Counted from the first letter of the stretch, positions 29,001 through 37,569 are shown. The stretch is DNA of 64,000 bases from Rhodocytophaga rosea (GCF_010119975.1 NZ_CP048222.1:1571501-1635500); one strand, 5' to 3'. A program made the numbers and translations. The notes: generated from the letters alone by a model not told the origin.

Positions 29001-31657
29001 CGCCTAAGCTTACTGATTTTCCGGGAACAGGTGAATATTACCTGGTTGCTGTCAGTACATCAGGCTGTATCAGTAATCAAAAGAAGATTTTTGTAAACTG
29101 CTCAGGCACTAATCTTATTGTTAACGGAAATTTTAATTCGGTAGGTGCCAATAATCTGAATGATATAAATGGAAATGGTATTATTGAATATGAATTAGGT
29201 GATTTTTTCACAGAATATGCCCAGAAACAACCATCCAATCATACTCAGCTGGCACAAGGCGCTTATACAATCAGCACAAATCCAAACTGGTATAACGGGG
29301 CTTTTTGTACGATGACTACTGCAGCCCAACATGCTCCTACCGCTGGAGGAGTAGATGGAGGGAATATGCTTATTACAGATGCCAGTCCAAGTGGTTCAAA
29401 AATTTTATGGCAGCAAACTGTTAAAAATCTAAAGAAACATACCAATTACGTATTTACTTTCTGGGGTACCAGTATAGACCAGGCGCATGCGAATACCTTA
29501 CAATTTGGTGTATATGTCAATTGTTACCGGATGGGTGATGATGTTGCAGACAATTATGCCTCTTCCTGTACATGGGTTAAATATTCCGTTCAGTTTAATA
29601 CCGGGAATGAAACAGAATTAACCCTGGGTATTGGGAATGTCAGCGTAGCAGGTTCCGGGAATGACGTAGGCATAGATAACATTGAGTTTTATGAATGTGA
29701 TGACCAGAATGTAGCTTTCCAGCCATTAAATAAGTTTGTATGGATTGGCTATACCTCAGATTGGTTTAAATCAGATAACTGGGGATTATGTGCACCTAAT
29801 TTACCTACCTGCGCTGATAATGTGATCATACCTGCTACTTTAGGTGCTGGCCGCGTATATCCGGTAATCAACGGGAATTTTCCTGACCGTACCCCAGATA
29901 CATGGGATACCTATAAAGAAACCAATATCAATGGTGCTGATCCGGTAAATGGGATAAGTCTTATTAATCAGGCGGCTCAGGTACAAAATATCACCATTGA
30001 ACCTGGTGCCCAGCTTACAATTAATGCAGGCTATAACCTAAGGATCTGTGGCAATATGACCAATGATGGAACACTGGCTGGAACCGGTACTATTACTTTC
30101 TATGGCAATACGAAACAGAATATATCCGGTACAGGTACATTCTCTAATGTTGCTATTGACCAGGGAAATTCAGCTACCACAGCTATTGTACAGCAAACAT
30201 CAGATATAACGCTTAGTAATTTATTAGACATTCAGAAAGCTACCGATGAACTGGCGATTAATGGAAAAACGCTCTATTTTAATGGTACACTTTCTACTAA
30301 TCCAGGTACCATAACAGGTATTACTTCTGATCCTACTACCACTACTTCTGCTTTGGTCTTTGGAGGTACAGGCAATGTAAATGGCACCTTGAAATTTACA
30401 ACTGGCTATCGGTCTATAGCCAGGCTAACCATGAACCGGTCAAGTAGTGGGCAGGTCACATTGGGTACTCCCCTTACTCTAGTCGGTGGCACGAATGCAT
30501 TAACATTAGTTGATGGCTTAATAAATACCAGTCAGACTAATTACTTACAGATGGATGAGTTCTCTACAGTTACAGGTAGTAGCGTAGCAAACCAGGTGTC
30601 TGGTGGTTTAAATGTAAGCTATGTAAATGGCCCTATGATCAAAGTGACAAAAAGCACCGATGTATTCACTTTCCCGGTAGGAAATAATGGGTATCTGGGA
30701 CAAATAGGAATTAAACCTAATGATAGTAACCTTAATTTCTTCCGTGCTGAATACATCAGAGCACAAGGTTTTCCTGGAGCGACTTTATCACCGAAACTAG
30801 ATTTAGTAAGTCCTTTTGAGTACTGGCGAATGGATAGAATCAATGGCAGCAGTTCCGGAAAAATATCTCTGCACTGGACAGCGGCAACTAATATCTCACT
30901 ACTGCCCAATGACTGGAGTGATCTGAGAGTAGCCAGATATAGTTTGAAAGCAGATACAACGCAGGAAGGAACTACAATCGCGAATGGTATATGGCAAAGC
31001 AGAGGCAACTCTTATATATCACCTACAGCCACTACCACTTCTGGATATATTATGTCGGATATGATTTCACAGTTCAGCCCATATACATTTGGCACTTATA
31101 CATACATTCCTTTACCAGTAGAACTTCTTGATATAAAAGCAGTTTCCAACAACCGGGAAGTGGAAATACAGTGGATAACAGCCAATGAACACAACAGCGA
31201 TCACTTTATCTTAGAAAGAAGTGGAGATGGCGTAAACTTTACACCCATTGCTAAAGTGGCGGCTGCCGGTGAATCAAAATCCATTTTGAGATATTCTTAC
31301 GTTGACCAAAATTGCCTGGCAGGGATAAATTATTACAGATTACAACAGGTAGATAAAGATAACAGAAAGGTTTCTTCAAAAATTGTATATGCAAACAATA
31401 ACTCTAAAGCTATACATACTTTTAATGTTTATCCTAACCCTTCTGATGGCAAAGAATTCTATATTAGATTAGCTTACAAAGGCGAAATAGTGGTGAGTAT
31501 CTACAATATATTAGGGATAGAAGTTTATAGAAGTAAAATATATGCTGATGGTACTGATTTAGCCATCCGTTCGCAAACCCCGCTTAGTAGCGGCATGTAT
31601 GTTGTGGTGGTGGAAAGTGCGAATAAGAAATACCAGCAAAAAATTACCATCAAGTAA
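23048..31657 (+). CDS. Giant repeat-built secreted protein with T9SS sorting domain (adhesin-like)
   Basis: 2869 residues. A Sec signal peptide (SIILLFGISASSAYAQ) ends near residue 39. A module with WIGTG, RWDRAGNWNPNGIPAATD follows, typical of large Bacteroidota surface proteins; a second such module (KFVWIGYTSDWFKSDNWG) appears near residue 2230. Between residues about 155 and 1180 are seven copies of a block with IDMSxGNxAHxLNLAGxNN, YRNLTISG and KTLQGN, and several copies of VNGSTTVDGTLN / GNGLPASPTAIGNLIISN. These short T/S/N/G-rich strands suggest a beta-solenoid. The end has LPVELLDIKA, an Fn3-like segment and YPNPSDGKEFYI, a type A sorting domain. Adhesion or matrix function is inferred, with no catalytic motif seen. 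It is monocistronic, with a 20-bp-stem hairpin after the stop. Confidence 0.93.
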   Translation: MIQIYIKVIDYLFNKNCLQKCVLSIILLFGISASSAYAQKTWIGTGLAALGGNRWDRAGNWNPNGIPAATDVVRFNSGLPTTITVVNVPNGGTIAGLLIAANNNIELRDGSFTITGDATINGTLEFDNNATRTITINGNLTGSGTIDMSPGNRAQVLNLAGTNNSLGTLTSSNSSTVNYTRAGNQQVFASTGYRNLTISGTGEKTLQGNITVASALNIANTNPTLTLNTYAATVNGSTTVDGTLNTQTGYIGGTGTFTLNSTGTLQVGSPNGLVTGTGSGNMRVSGTRNYGTGTIEYNGTAAQVTGNGLPASPTAIGNLIISNTAATPTVTLTNSLTVSGTTTINSGSLQFAAGTTQTVDLNGDLVGAGGAINMSGGNRAHVLNLAGANNSLGTLTASTAGTVNYDRNGSQQVFASDNYRNLTISGNNTKTLQGDVMVAGNLLVSSTLAYATGAAQTLDVDGNLSGSGTINMSGGNRAHVLNLSGPTNAIGTLTSSNSSTINYDGNIDQQVFASTGYRNLTISGTGEKTLQGNITVASALNIANTNPTLTLNTYAATVNGSTTVDGTLNTQTGYIGGTGTFTLNSTGTLQVGSPNGLVTGTGSGNMRVSGTRNYGTGTIEYNGTAAQVTGNGLPASPTAIGNLIISNTAATPTVTLTNSLTVSGTTTINSGSLQFAAGTTQTVDLNGDLVGAGGAINMSGGNRAHVLNLAGANNSLGTLTASTAGTVNYDRNGNQQVLAGANINYRNLIISGSNTKTLQGDVVVAGNLTVSSTLAYATGAAQALDVNGNLSGTGTLDMTGGNQVHTLNLSGTSNAITTLLATCYSIINYTAGAGVLSNPVGNNYTVSGTEALTGNIMVCDLLIPVGTTLNLNGFTVTIIKSAVVNGTLNAGTGAIAGTGSFTTNTGATIILGSADGINNTNPALGNIRTTGIRTFSANTNIEFNRAGSQVTGNGFPATIGSLTISNASQVNLSSNITVSSTATINGSLRYSASTPQTVSISGDLSGTGAIDMSNQPHALNLAGANNGIGMLTTSANASTVNYNGTGNQQIFASTSYRNLIISGSGIKTFDGTSSTINTNLTVSSTLQFSNTVPQTLNVNGDVSGPGTIDMSVGNLAHILNLAGPNNSIGILIPSCNSVVNYTGSGQQTFSNVAPVYTNYTISGTVTLTSNIIVCNNLIIPVGAVLNLNGYTATVNGSTSISGTLNAGSTGAVLGTGSFTVSGTIITASPDGINSGTSVGSIRVSGTRALTSGSFTYNGTLPQVTGNGLPITVGNFTLNNTAATPTVSLSQSLTISGLATFTTGTLSIGANTLSLNGTTSLGAGTATIAGGLTSNLSIGGASGVSTDVPLVTGGLLTLTINKAGVNNGAILRPAGNVTIYNGGSLSLQSGYFTNSNTITMGENVNAITNIIRKADASGIFAAPAINGKINVTYTASTSYSFQPSTGPELPTSATALNNLTIGTTPTGNSTLVTLSATAAPVVNGTFTINTTTTSSGLNLNGRTLTISGDYVNNSLGTFTGSTTSSIIINGDNKTVSGNLRFNPASAATRSLDVFTLNRTGTGSDFTISTQAEITNFNITSGTLTASGSNILITTATIGTNGKFINNSTAYPVVLPASTTTRAFNNNTYVAVNKFDRMAGTVTASNNTDITFTRGTGTPYVLRSRDLNPAPTAAIIRFELSASAASSQTDNAALMLGNGFADDGSRINAAASLQFNLRSGTGIRLVDGTFTSATQSSGIKVWWVVNKNAGNALSYTGPDGTTYTIDNGRSDLWAGTTRISSNMAISNSAIDLSEVKMVFDNGTGSITVKNLQINPVTQLVANMACWYAGYPIDIVVTANTAGGGNAFNSNTTFKVQRSDINGNFSNLTSNIVGTLTVSSSNTTNTFSIPATFSDLYSTAGTKDLGNLYRYRVISSDQNDPFVISAANNKPMYYIVNPGPETLDAGNSTLATVTATATGYTTSYWGYRLTSGAATIIPIPGTNSSSYTPKLTDFPGTGEYYLVAVSTSGCISNQKKIFVNCSGTNLIVNGNFNSVGANNLNDINGNGIIEYELGDFFTEYAQKQPSNHTQLAQGAYTISTNPNWYNGAFCTMTTAAQHAPTAGGVDGGNMLITDASPSGSKILWQQTVKNLKKHTNYVFTFWGTSIDQAHANTLQFGVYVNCYRMGDDVADNYASSCTWVKYSVQFNTGNETELTLGIGNVSVAGSGNDVGIDNIEFYECDDQNVAFQPLNKFVWIGYTSDWFKSDNWGLCAPNLPTCADNVIIPATLGAGRVYPVINGNFPDRTPDTWDTYKETNINGADPVNGISLINQAAQVQNITIEPGAQLTINAGYNLRICGNMTNDGTLAGTGTITFYGNTKQNISGTGTFSNVAIDQGNSATTAIVQQTSDITLSNLLDIQKATDELAINGKTLYFNGTLSTNPGTITGITSDPTTTTSALVFGGTGNVNGTLKFTTGYRSIARLTMNRSSSGQVTLGTPLTLVGGTNALTLVDGLINTSQTNYLQMDEFSTVTGSSVANQVSGGLNVSYVNGPMIKVTKSTDVFTFPVGNNGYLGQIGIKPNDSNLNFFRAEYIRAQGFPGATLSPKLDLVSPFEYWRMDRINGSSSGKISLHWTAATNISLLPNDWSDLRVARYSLKADTTQEGTTIANGIWQSRGNSYISPTATTTSGYIMSDMISQFSPYTFGTYTYIPLPVELLDIKAVSNNREVEIQWITANEHNSDHFILERSGDGVNFTPIAKVAAAGESKSILRYSYVDQNCLAGINYYRLQQVDKDNRKVSSKIVYANNNSKAIHTFNVYPNPSDGKEFYIRLAYKGEIVVSIYNILGIEVYRSKIYADGTDLAIRSQTPLSSGMYVVVVESANKKYQQKITIK
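23598..24270 (+). repeat. 673-bp direct repeat, copy 1 (inside giant gene)
   Basis: By eye, this segment is base-for-base the same as 24570-25242, at an offset of exactly 972 bp (324 codons, in frame). Sequence on both sides diverges at once, although the wider module is shared in weaker form. Silent sites are unchanged too, indicating very recent duplication or gene conversion. Confidence 0.93.
24570..25242 (+). repeat. 673-bp direct repeat, copy 2 (inside giant gene)
   Basis: Second copy of the segment at 23598-24270. The 299 bp between the two copies carries a related but non-identical module (with NLLVSSTLAYATGAAQ). A diverged relative of that module follows copy 2, so a unit of about 972 bp was probably duplicated. 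Confidence 0.93.
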
Positions 31658-31663
31658 TATATT

Positions 31664-31724
31664 ATCACTAGTTAAGAATGTTAGATTACAATCAAATTGC
31701 AATTTAACATTCTTAACTAGTGAT
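31664..31724. terminator. Perfect 20-bp-stem inverted repeat after giant gene
   Basis: The arm ATCACTAGTTAAGAATGTTA (31664-31683) is matched exactly by its complement at 31705-31724, with a 21-nt loop, 7 bp after the stop codon. No strong T-run follows. It may act as terminator or mRNA-stabilising hairpin. Confidence 0.55.
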
Positions 31725-31770
31725 TAGAAAAGCATCAGTCACTGCTTTCTATTTAATACAGGTAAAACGG

Positions 31771-33106
31771 GAGAGTGTTACAGGAAGTGTGGAAAATGAA
31801 AAATAGTTAAATTCATTATCCAAACCAACACTACCTATGCAAGCTGACAAACCAATCCTTACCAAAGAATTTCTCTCCCAGTTTAAGGGTGAACAGGATC
31901 TGACTCAATTCTTCACTGATTTATACAAGCAGGCTTTGAATCAGATGCTGGAAGGTGAACTCGATGAACATCTGGGCTATGGCCGTTATGCACGCAAGCC
32001 TGTGGCTGATGGCAACTACCGTAATGGCAAGACAGAGAAACAACTCAAGACTACCTATGGCAAATTAGACTTGCAGGTACCTCGAGACCGGGAAGGTAGT
32101 TTTGAGCCACAGCTTGTAAAAAAGCGCCAGACAGCTTTAACCAAAGTAGAAGATACGGTACTTTCCTTGTATAGTAAGGGAATGAGTACACGCGATATTG
32201 AACAACAGATCAAAGAATTATATGGGGTAGAATTACTTGAAGGGACTGTCTCCCGAATTACTTCCCGCATTGTCAATCTAGTCACCGAATGGCAACAACG
32301 CCCTTTACAGCCGGTATATTTAATGCGGACCTAAACAGGGTTTATCGCTGGGTCCGTGGCTAGATGCTTTACGTTTTCATGTCCGGCAGGAACACAAAGT
32401 GATCTGTAAGTCCTGTTATTTAGCCATTGGCCTGAATGCGGAAGGCAAAAGGAAGCAGCCTCAGTGGCTATCGGCCACTGAGGCTGCTTCCTTTTGGCTG
32501 CAAGTACTGACTGACTTGAAAGGGCGAGGGGTAAGAGATATTATCTTAGCCGCTACCGATAATTTAGTTGGGTTGCCTGAGGCAGTGGAAGCTACTTTCT
32601 CTCACAGCCTGGTACAGGTATGTCTCTGTCACCAGATCCGTAATTCCTTAGCCTATGTAGCATTTGATGAGCGTAAGGAATTTGCTCAGGACCTATATCC
32701 TATCTACCAGGCAACTACTAGGGAAGTAGCCGAAACTCACCTGTTGAAATTAGAGGAGAAATGGAATAAAAAGTATCCACAGGTAGTTAAAAGTTGGTTT
32801 ACCAATTGGAACAGGCTCAGTGTGTACTTTGACTTCCCACAGGAAATCCGCCGCTTGCTCTACACTACTAACATCATCGAGAGCTTAAACAGTATGATTC
32901 GCAAATACACCCGTAATAAGCTGGTCTTTCCTGATGATCAAGCTGTGCTGAAAACGGTGTATTTAGCTTTGGAGCAGGTGAGTAAAAAGTGGACCATGCC
33001 GGTAGCGCATTGGCAGCGTATCCTAGCGCAGTTTGCCATTCTCTATCCGGACAGAATCAAACTAAACCTATGAGAAAAATATTTCCACACTTTTTGGAAC
33101 AGTCTC
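31771..33106 (+). mobile_element. IS256-family insertion sequence with interrupted transposase
   Basis: The ends carry imperfect inverted repeats of about 25 bp: left end GAGAGTGTTACAGGAAGTG from 31771, right end the complement of GAGACTGTTCCAAAAAGTG up to 33106, with four or so mismatches. The start GAGACTGTTCC and an AAGTGTGGAAA stretch are typical of IS256-type ends. One transposase gene fills the element but is interrupted near its middle. An exact target duplication is not evident. Confidence 0.9.
31837..33073 (+). pseudogene. IS256-family (Mutator-type) transposase, frameshifted
   Basis: The first frame (31837-32334) covers the N-terminal region with NQMLEGELDEHLGYGRYAR, NYRNGKTEKQLKTTYG and VPRDREGSFEPQLVKK. 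The second (open from about 32354 to 33073) begins with WLDALRFHV and contains ATDNLVGLPEAV, CLCHQIRNSL and NIIESLNSMIRK. The DDE set is Asp in WLDAL, Asp in ATDN and Glu in NIIESLN, all present. At the junction about 28 extra bases (near 32323-32353), bounded by CGGACC and GGTCCG, add a TAA and shift the frame; removing 28 bases would give one full-length transposase of about 400 residues. As it stands the element cannot make it by normal translation. Confidence 0.88.
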
Positions 33107-33269
33107 TAAAAAACCGGGAAGCTTTTTTCTTACTCATTGGTCTTCAGGCAAAAAGTAACATATAATCTTAAGAAATTCTAAGCTTGATGCTGTTCCAAAG
33201 GCCAATGCCATTTAAGGTATTAATCCGGATTTTATACTTATGAACCTTTCCCCTAATGCATAATTTGAA

Positions 33270-34205
33270 TTAATGATTAGGGTATTTTTCAAACAGTTCG
33301 CTGATAAATAATGGTACCTGAGGCTGTTCCAGAATAGCCAGACCTTTGGCTAGCATCCATCGTTGTATCCAGGAATAACCTTTGTTAGCCTGAGCATCAG
33401 GCAACAGATAGGCTTTGTCCTCAAGAGCTTCATCCAGGGAAATAAACTGATAATCCCGTTTTTTCATCATAGAGAGCAAAGTCTCCATGTGATCAGCATT
33501 GAGTTCATTGGCATGCAGGAGTAATATCTGTTTGGGTTCATACTCTAAAAAATCAGTTGATAACTTTTCGTAGAAGGCGAATATAGTATCCATATAAGGT
33601 ATATAAGAATTTACCACCTGGTTCATAGTAGCAGTATCTTTTCTGGCTTTGGCCCTGGCATAAATATGGGCAAAGATATATTCGTCGTTATCAATGGTTA
33701 CAGGGGCAATGGTATAATGTTTTTCTTTCAGGAATTTTTCTAATTCCATTTTATAAGCCTGTGTTGGACCAGTTCTGAGCTGGGTATGTCGGTAATACTT
33801 CATTTGTTTGCCTGCTTCACCTAGGATACGTTTGGTGATCTTCTCTCCCCGGATTATTTCCTGCTTATATTCCTGTACCGAAACCTGATCGATGGATACA
33901 TGAGAAAAACTATGGTTGCCCAAGTCTAAACCTGCCCTCAGCCAATCCCTTAATAGCTGTGTCCGGCGGCTTACTTCCCGGTTATTTTCATAGAGTTTAG
34001 CTTCATTGATAAATCCGGTGGCAGGTACCTGATTCTTTTTCAGGATGTAAATCAATTTGGGTAATATTTTTTCACTTTCGCCGTAGGAAGCAGGCAAATC
34101 ATCAAAGGTAATGGCTACCTGCCGATTGGGTGTATCCAGCTTTTCTGCCGGGGAATACACAATGAAGCCTAACCAAAGGTTGAACAACAGGAAAAGCATT
34201 TGCAT
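33270..34205 (-). CDS. Exported polysaccharide deacetylase (NodB-type)
   Basis: A signal-like N-terminus (MLFLLFNLWLGFIVYS) precedes a NodB homology domain. Motif 1, VAITFDDLPASYG, supplies the catalytic base Asp and metal-binding Asp; motif 2, LGNHSFSH, supplies the two metal-binding histidines; a later LLLHAN is the usual motif 5 histidine. The 311-residue length fits a secreted carbohydrate-esterase-4-like enzyme, removing N- or O-acetyl groups from a glycan such as chitin or peptidoglycan, substrate unknown. The region with RHTQLRTGP takes the place of the usual motif 3 R-x-P, so that motif is atypical. It stands alone between the IS256 copy and a sensor kinase gene. Confidence 0.88.
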   Translation of the reverse strand: MQMLFLLFNLWLGFIVYSPAEKLDTPNRQVAITFDDLPASYGESEKILPKLIYILKKNQVPATGFINEAKLYENNREVSRRTQLLRDWLRAGLDLGNHSFSHVSIDQVSVQEYKQEIIRGEKITKRILGEAGKQMKYYRHTQLRTGPTQAYKMELEKFLKEKHYTIAPVTIDNDEYIFAHIYARAKARKDTATMNQVVNSYIPYMDTIFAFYEKLSTDFLEYEPKQILLLHANELNADHMETLLSMMKKRDYQFISLDEALEDKAYLLPDAQANKGYSWIQRWMLAKGLAILEQPQVPLFISELFEKYPNH

Positions 34206-34423
34206 AGCTGGTATGGTTCATAAAGTGGAGGAATACAGTAAATTTGAGTAAGCACAAAGATGCCTGTAGTAACCTGCTTCTTAAAATCTTTTAAATTATC
34301 TGCTTTGTGATGTTCTGTATACCTGCAATACATTACATATTTTGCTTCTGGCACAACGCATCTTATCAACTCAATCCGGATCAGAAAATATTTCAATCCA
34401 TCAGTATATTAAAAACACGATAC

Positions 34424-35551
34424 TCACTCGCTTACAAAGAATATCTTAAATTCACTTCCTTTGTTTATTTCGCTTTCTATCTCAATTCTACCCTGTCTGT
34501 TTTCTATAATCCGTTTAACTAAATAAAGCCCTATGCCTGATCCTTCTACGTGGGTGTGAAATCTTCTAAAAAGTGAAAATAAGTTAGATTGCTGAGTTTT
34601 GCTTAAGCCCAGTCCATTATCCTTAACTGATAACACAATATAAGATGCTTCTCTATAGGTTCTGATAGTAATCTGCAAATCTCTTGACGGCGATCGGTAT
34701 TTGATAGCATTAGTAAGCAGATTATGGAGAATACTTTTTAAATAAGCCCGGTTGAACAATACTTCTTTTACCATCAACTCCTCTCTGAATTGAGCATCAG
34801 ATTCCACAATTAACAGGTCGATATCTTCTTTTGCATGATCAATGATCTCCGAAAAAGAAATTGCTTCAATCGCTTCTCCTGTATTTTGTTGGCTTTTAGT
34901 GATTTCTACTAGATTTGCTATTGTTTTTTTTAAATTGAGAATAGAAGTTTTCATCATTTCCAATATTTCCATCTCAGCAGAACTTTCAATAAGGATTAAC
35001 TTTTTAGATAACCTAGAAAGTAAACCTTCTAAATTCACTATTGGAGCTTTTAAGTCATGAGAGGCGGTATAAATAAAATTATCCAGATCAATATTGATTT
35101 TATGCAGTTCCTTATTCTTTTTCATTAACTCCTCATTTCTGAGTTTTTCGGTCAGATCTCTGGTCACTTTAGAAAAGCCGATGTGCTGCGTATCAGTATT
35201 GTAAATGGCAGTAATGACTACATTTGCCCAAAAAGTAGACCCATCTTTTCTCACACGCCAGCCTTCATCTTCAAAGCGGCCTTCTTGTTTTGCTTTTCTT
35301 AATTCATATTGAGGATATTGATCTGCCAGGGCTTCTGGTGGATAGAAGACAGAAAAATGTTTTCCAATGATTTCTTTTGCCTGATAGCCCTTTATTCTTT
35401 CTGCCCCTATGTTCCAGGTAAGGATTCGGCCATCCGTATCTAACATAAATATGGCATAGTCCTTTACGCTTTCTATAATTAGCTTATTTATAGAATCACC
35501 TTCTAACCAGAGAGGACCCGAGTGTTTAAATGCATCTTCTTCTTCAATCAT
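34424..35551 (-). CDS. PAS-domain sensor histidine kinase
   Basis: A soluble 375-residue kinase without membrane segments. The PAS domain (about residues 25-140) has YAIFMLDTDGRILTWNIGAERIKGY and a PAC segment GFSKVTRDLTEKLRN. Then come a short coiled coil, a HisKA box with His165 in YTASHDLKAPIVN, the N-box LLTNAIKYRSP and glycine boxes DNGLGL and GSGIGLYLV. It therefore has all parts of an autophosphorylating kinase sensing a cytoplasmic cue. No response regulator is adjacent, so its partner lies elsewhere in the genome. The next feature upstream is about 600 bp of non-coding DNA. Confidence 0.93.
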   Translation of the reverse strand: MIEEEDAFKHSGPLWLEGDSINKLIIESVKDYAIFMLDTDGRILTWNIGAERIKGYQAKEIIGKHFSVFYPPEALADQYPQYELRKAKQEGRFEDEGWRVRKDGSTFWANVVITAIYNTDTQHIGFSKVTRDLTEKLRNEELMKKNKELHKINIDLDNFIYTASHDLKAPIVNLEGLLSRLSKKLILIESSAEMEILEMMKTSILNLKKTIANLVEITKSQQNTGEAIEAISFSEIIDHAKEDIDLLIVESDAQFREELMVKEVLFNRAYLKSILHNLLTNAIKYRSPSRDLQITIRTYREASYIVLSVKDNGLGLSKTQQSNLFSLFRRFHTHVEGSGIGLYLVKRIIENRQGRIEIESEINKGSEFKIFFVSE

Positions 35552-36159
35552 ATTTATACCCTACTCTTAATTACAGATTTCTAATAAGATATTTCCAGTA
35601 GCGACTAGTAATATGATGTATTTGATTATATAAACAGTTTATCTTAATAAGATAGCATAGCATACTATGATCTAACAGAGTGAAAAACGTACCTGCTTCA
35701 GCAGGATAAAAAATAAATTATTCCTGGCAAATCCATTCAAGCTGTTTAAATAAAAAATCCTAATTATGTTACAATCATTAAAAATACAATTGTCTAATAA
35801 TCAAAACAGTAAACATTTATCCTTGTACAAACAAAATAGCTTATAACCCTTTTTTATAGAAAATATACAATTAAATATGCATTTCTTAAAAAAATATTAA
35901 TCCTGAAAATACTATAATAATTCGTTTATAAAAACTATACGACAAAACTGTTCCTGATTTTTTAAAACTCATCTATTACAGATTATATTCTTTGTGAAAT
36001 GATACGCTCAAACTTTCATAATAAATCCTATATAACCGAACCTGGTTATATAGGATTTGAACCGCTTTGCTGTCTCCTTTTTCAAACAGACTATGTGTAA
36101 CGCGAAAATAACTCATATCATATAAGGCTCATGTAAAGTGCAACTGATAATCAGCTTAC
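35552..36159. other. Non-coding gap, AT-rich, with one strong hairpin
   Basis: No gene is supported. A perfect 15-bp inverted repeat (AAATCCTATATAACC at 36023-36037, complement at 36044-36058, 6-nt loop) is the one clear structure. It is not followed by a T-run on the + strand; TTATTA follows on the minus strand. Confidence 0.5.
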
Positions 36160-36695
36160 ATGAAACTACTCACCAAACAATCTTTTCCTGCCTATAAAGG
36201 CAATATACAGAAGGTTGTCCCATATATGATGGGAGAATGTACTTATATAGATTCTTCAGGTACACAAGAAAAATACCTGGATAATATTACTTATATTCTG
36301 CTGAATGCCGTGAAAGAATTGCAGCGGAAGAATGAGGCAATAAAAGCAAAATAGCCTAAATAGAAATACTCAAACAGGAGATGGCCGCACTTAAAGAACT
36401 CCTGCTCCAACAAATCCCGTAAACAGGTAATCCACAGGCAGGATTGTGGCAGAATACTCCTAATCCTTATAGCCAATCTACTACTATTCCCTATCAACGT
36501 CCTGCTACAACTACGCATGCGTTCATCAAAATATATTCCTCTTCAGGACAAGAACTCAAAAGCTTTGAACTGGCTGGTCTCTCGCAAGGAGAAATCACCC
36601 TTTCAGCAGGTATATTTGCTGCCGGCAAGTATGTGTATACTCTTTTTGTGGATGGGGTACGCATCGATAGTAAAAAGCTTATTCTTACTCAATAA
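36160..36695 (+). pseudogene. Relic of T9SS-exported protein with tail-fibre-like C-terminus
   Basis: The first frame (36160-36354) ends YILLNAVKELQRKNEAIKAK, the coiled-coil end that follows the intramolecular chaperone part of tail-fibre-type Bacteroidota proteins. After a frame change and a stop, a second frame runs through IEILKQEMAALKELLLQQIP, a TAA (near 36419) and then GLWQNTPNPYSQSTTIPYQRP, SSGQELKSFELAG and AAGKYVYTLFVDG, a type A sorting domain, to a stop at 36695. With one indel, at least one nonsense codon and no N-terminal part, it is a decayed 3' end of a larger gene. Confidence rests on the continuous homology-like order across the breaks. Confidence 0.8.
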
Positions 36696-36954
36696 TTCAA
36701 TTGAGCAAACTATCCTGTTATGCAAAAGCAGATATTGCTATTCTGTATAGGTATATAGCATACAAATATCCTTACTGGTACCTATCAAATAAGCTGATTT
36801 TATATTACCCAAGGTACATCGATAGTCTTGAATGTATGCTATCAATACGCTCATAAAAATCTTTCATTTTTTTTGAAAACATGAGTATAATCACAATTCC
36901 GTCTTTGTGGTTCAGGAATTACAATTCATATATTTACCGAACAATATTAATTTG

Positions 36955-37569
36955 TTATGTAGTCAGATTATCGCTGATAGGAAGGGGCTGGATTACAAAT
37001 ACAGTCATAGTGATGGGGCCATGTGCGCCCAATACCAGGGCTTGTTCGATATCTGCAGTTTTGGAGGGACCGCCAATAAATCCACCAAATCCATACTGCC
37101 CTTCTCCGATCTGAGCATAGGCTTCATGCAGCGTAGGTACAATACTATTTGCCTCCACTACTACCGCCAGATGTTGACAGATATAGGGTAAGATCCGGTG
37201 CCCCATGACCTGTTCTGTCAGCCAGACGGCTCCGTTTTCTGCTACCGCTAAATGTGCCTGAATAATGGCTACTTCCACATCCTGAAAGGTATGCGGATCA
37301 ACTGTTGGAGAGATAAGATTGGCTATATCTTCTAATTCAGGCAAGGTAGTTACCATCCTTTGGGTTATGTCAAAATTCTCCCGGATCAGAGTTTTTGTCG
37401 CATTCATATCCTCTACTAAAAAAGCTTTACCCCCAATGCTGTCAAAGGTCTCCATATAGGTTTTTACCGCATTTTCTTTATAGCCTTTAAACTGGCTTAT
37501 ATCCGGCAAAGGATTTTTGGGAGACTGGTTTTGTAATACAGCTGCTAATATTTTTTCTCTGGTGGTCAT
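36955..37569 (-). CDS. lutC: Lactate utilisation protein C (LUD domain)
   Basis: The 204-residue product is a LUD-domain protein of the LutC/YkgG type: MTTREKILAAVLQ at the N-terminus, a segment with VEVAIIQAHLAVAENGAVWLTE and the C-terminal nucleotide-phosphate-like block GEGQYGFGGFIGGPSKTADIEQALVLGAHGP. LutC works with LutA and LutB in the iron-sulfur L-lactate dehydrogenase complex that oxidises lactate to pyruvate in the cytoplasm. It is third in the operon, 191 bp after lutB, with an intercistronic hairpin between. Order and strand match lutABC. Confidence 0.9.
   Translation of the reverse strand: MTTREKILAAVLQNQSPKNPLPDISQFKGYKENAVKTYMETFDSIGGKAFLVEDMNATKTLIRENFDITQRMVTTLPELEDIANLISPTVDPHTFQDVEVAIIQAHLAVAENGAVWLTEQVMGHRILPYICQHLAVVVEANSIVPTLHEAYAQIGEGQYGFGGFIGGPSKTADIEQALVLGAHGPITMTVFVIQPLPISDNLTT

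Noticed and set aside
32323-32356. Ribosomal bypass element in the IS256 transposase
   Set aside because: There are no matched take-off and landing codons that I can identify and no precedent known to me in this family; kept only as a short-insertion observation.
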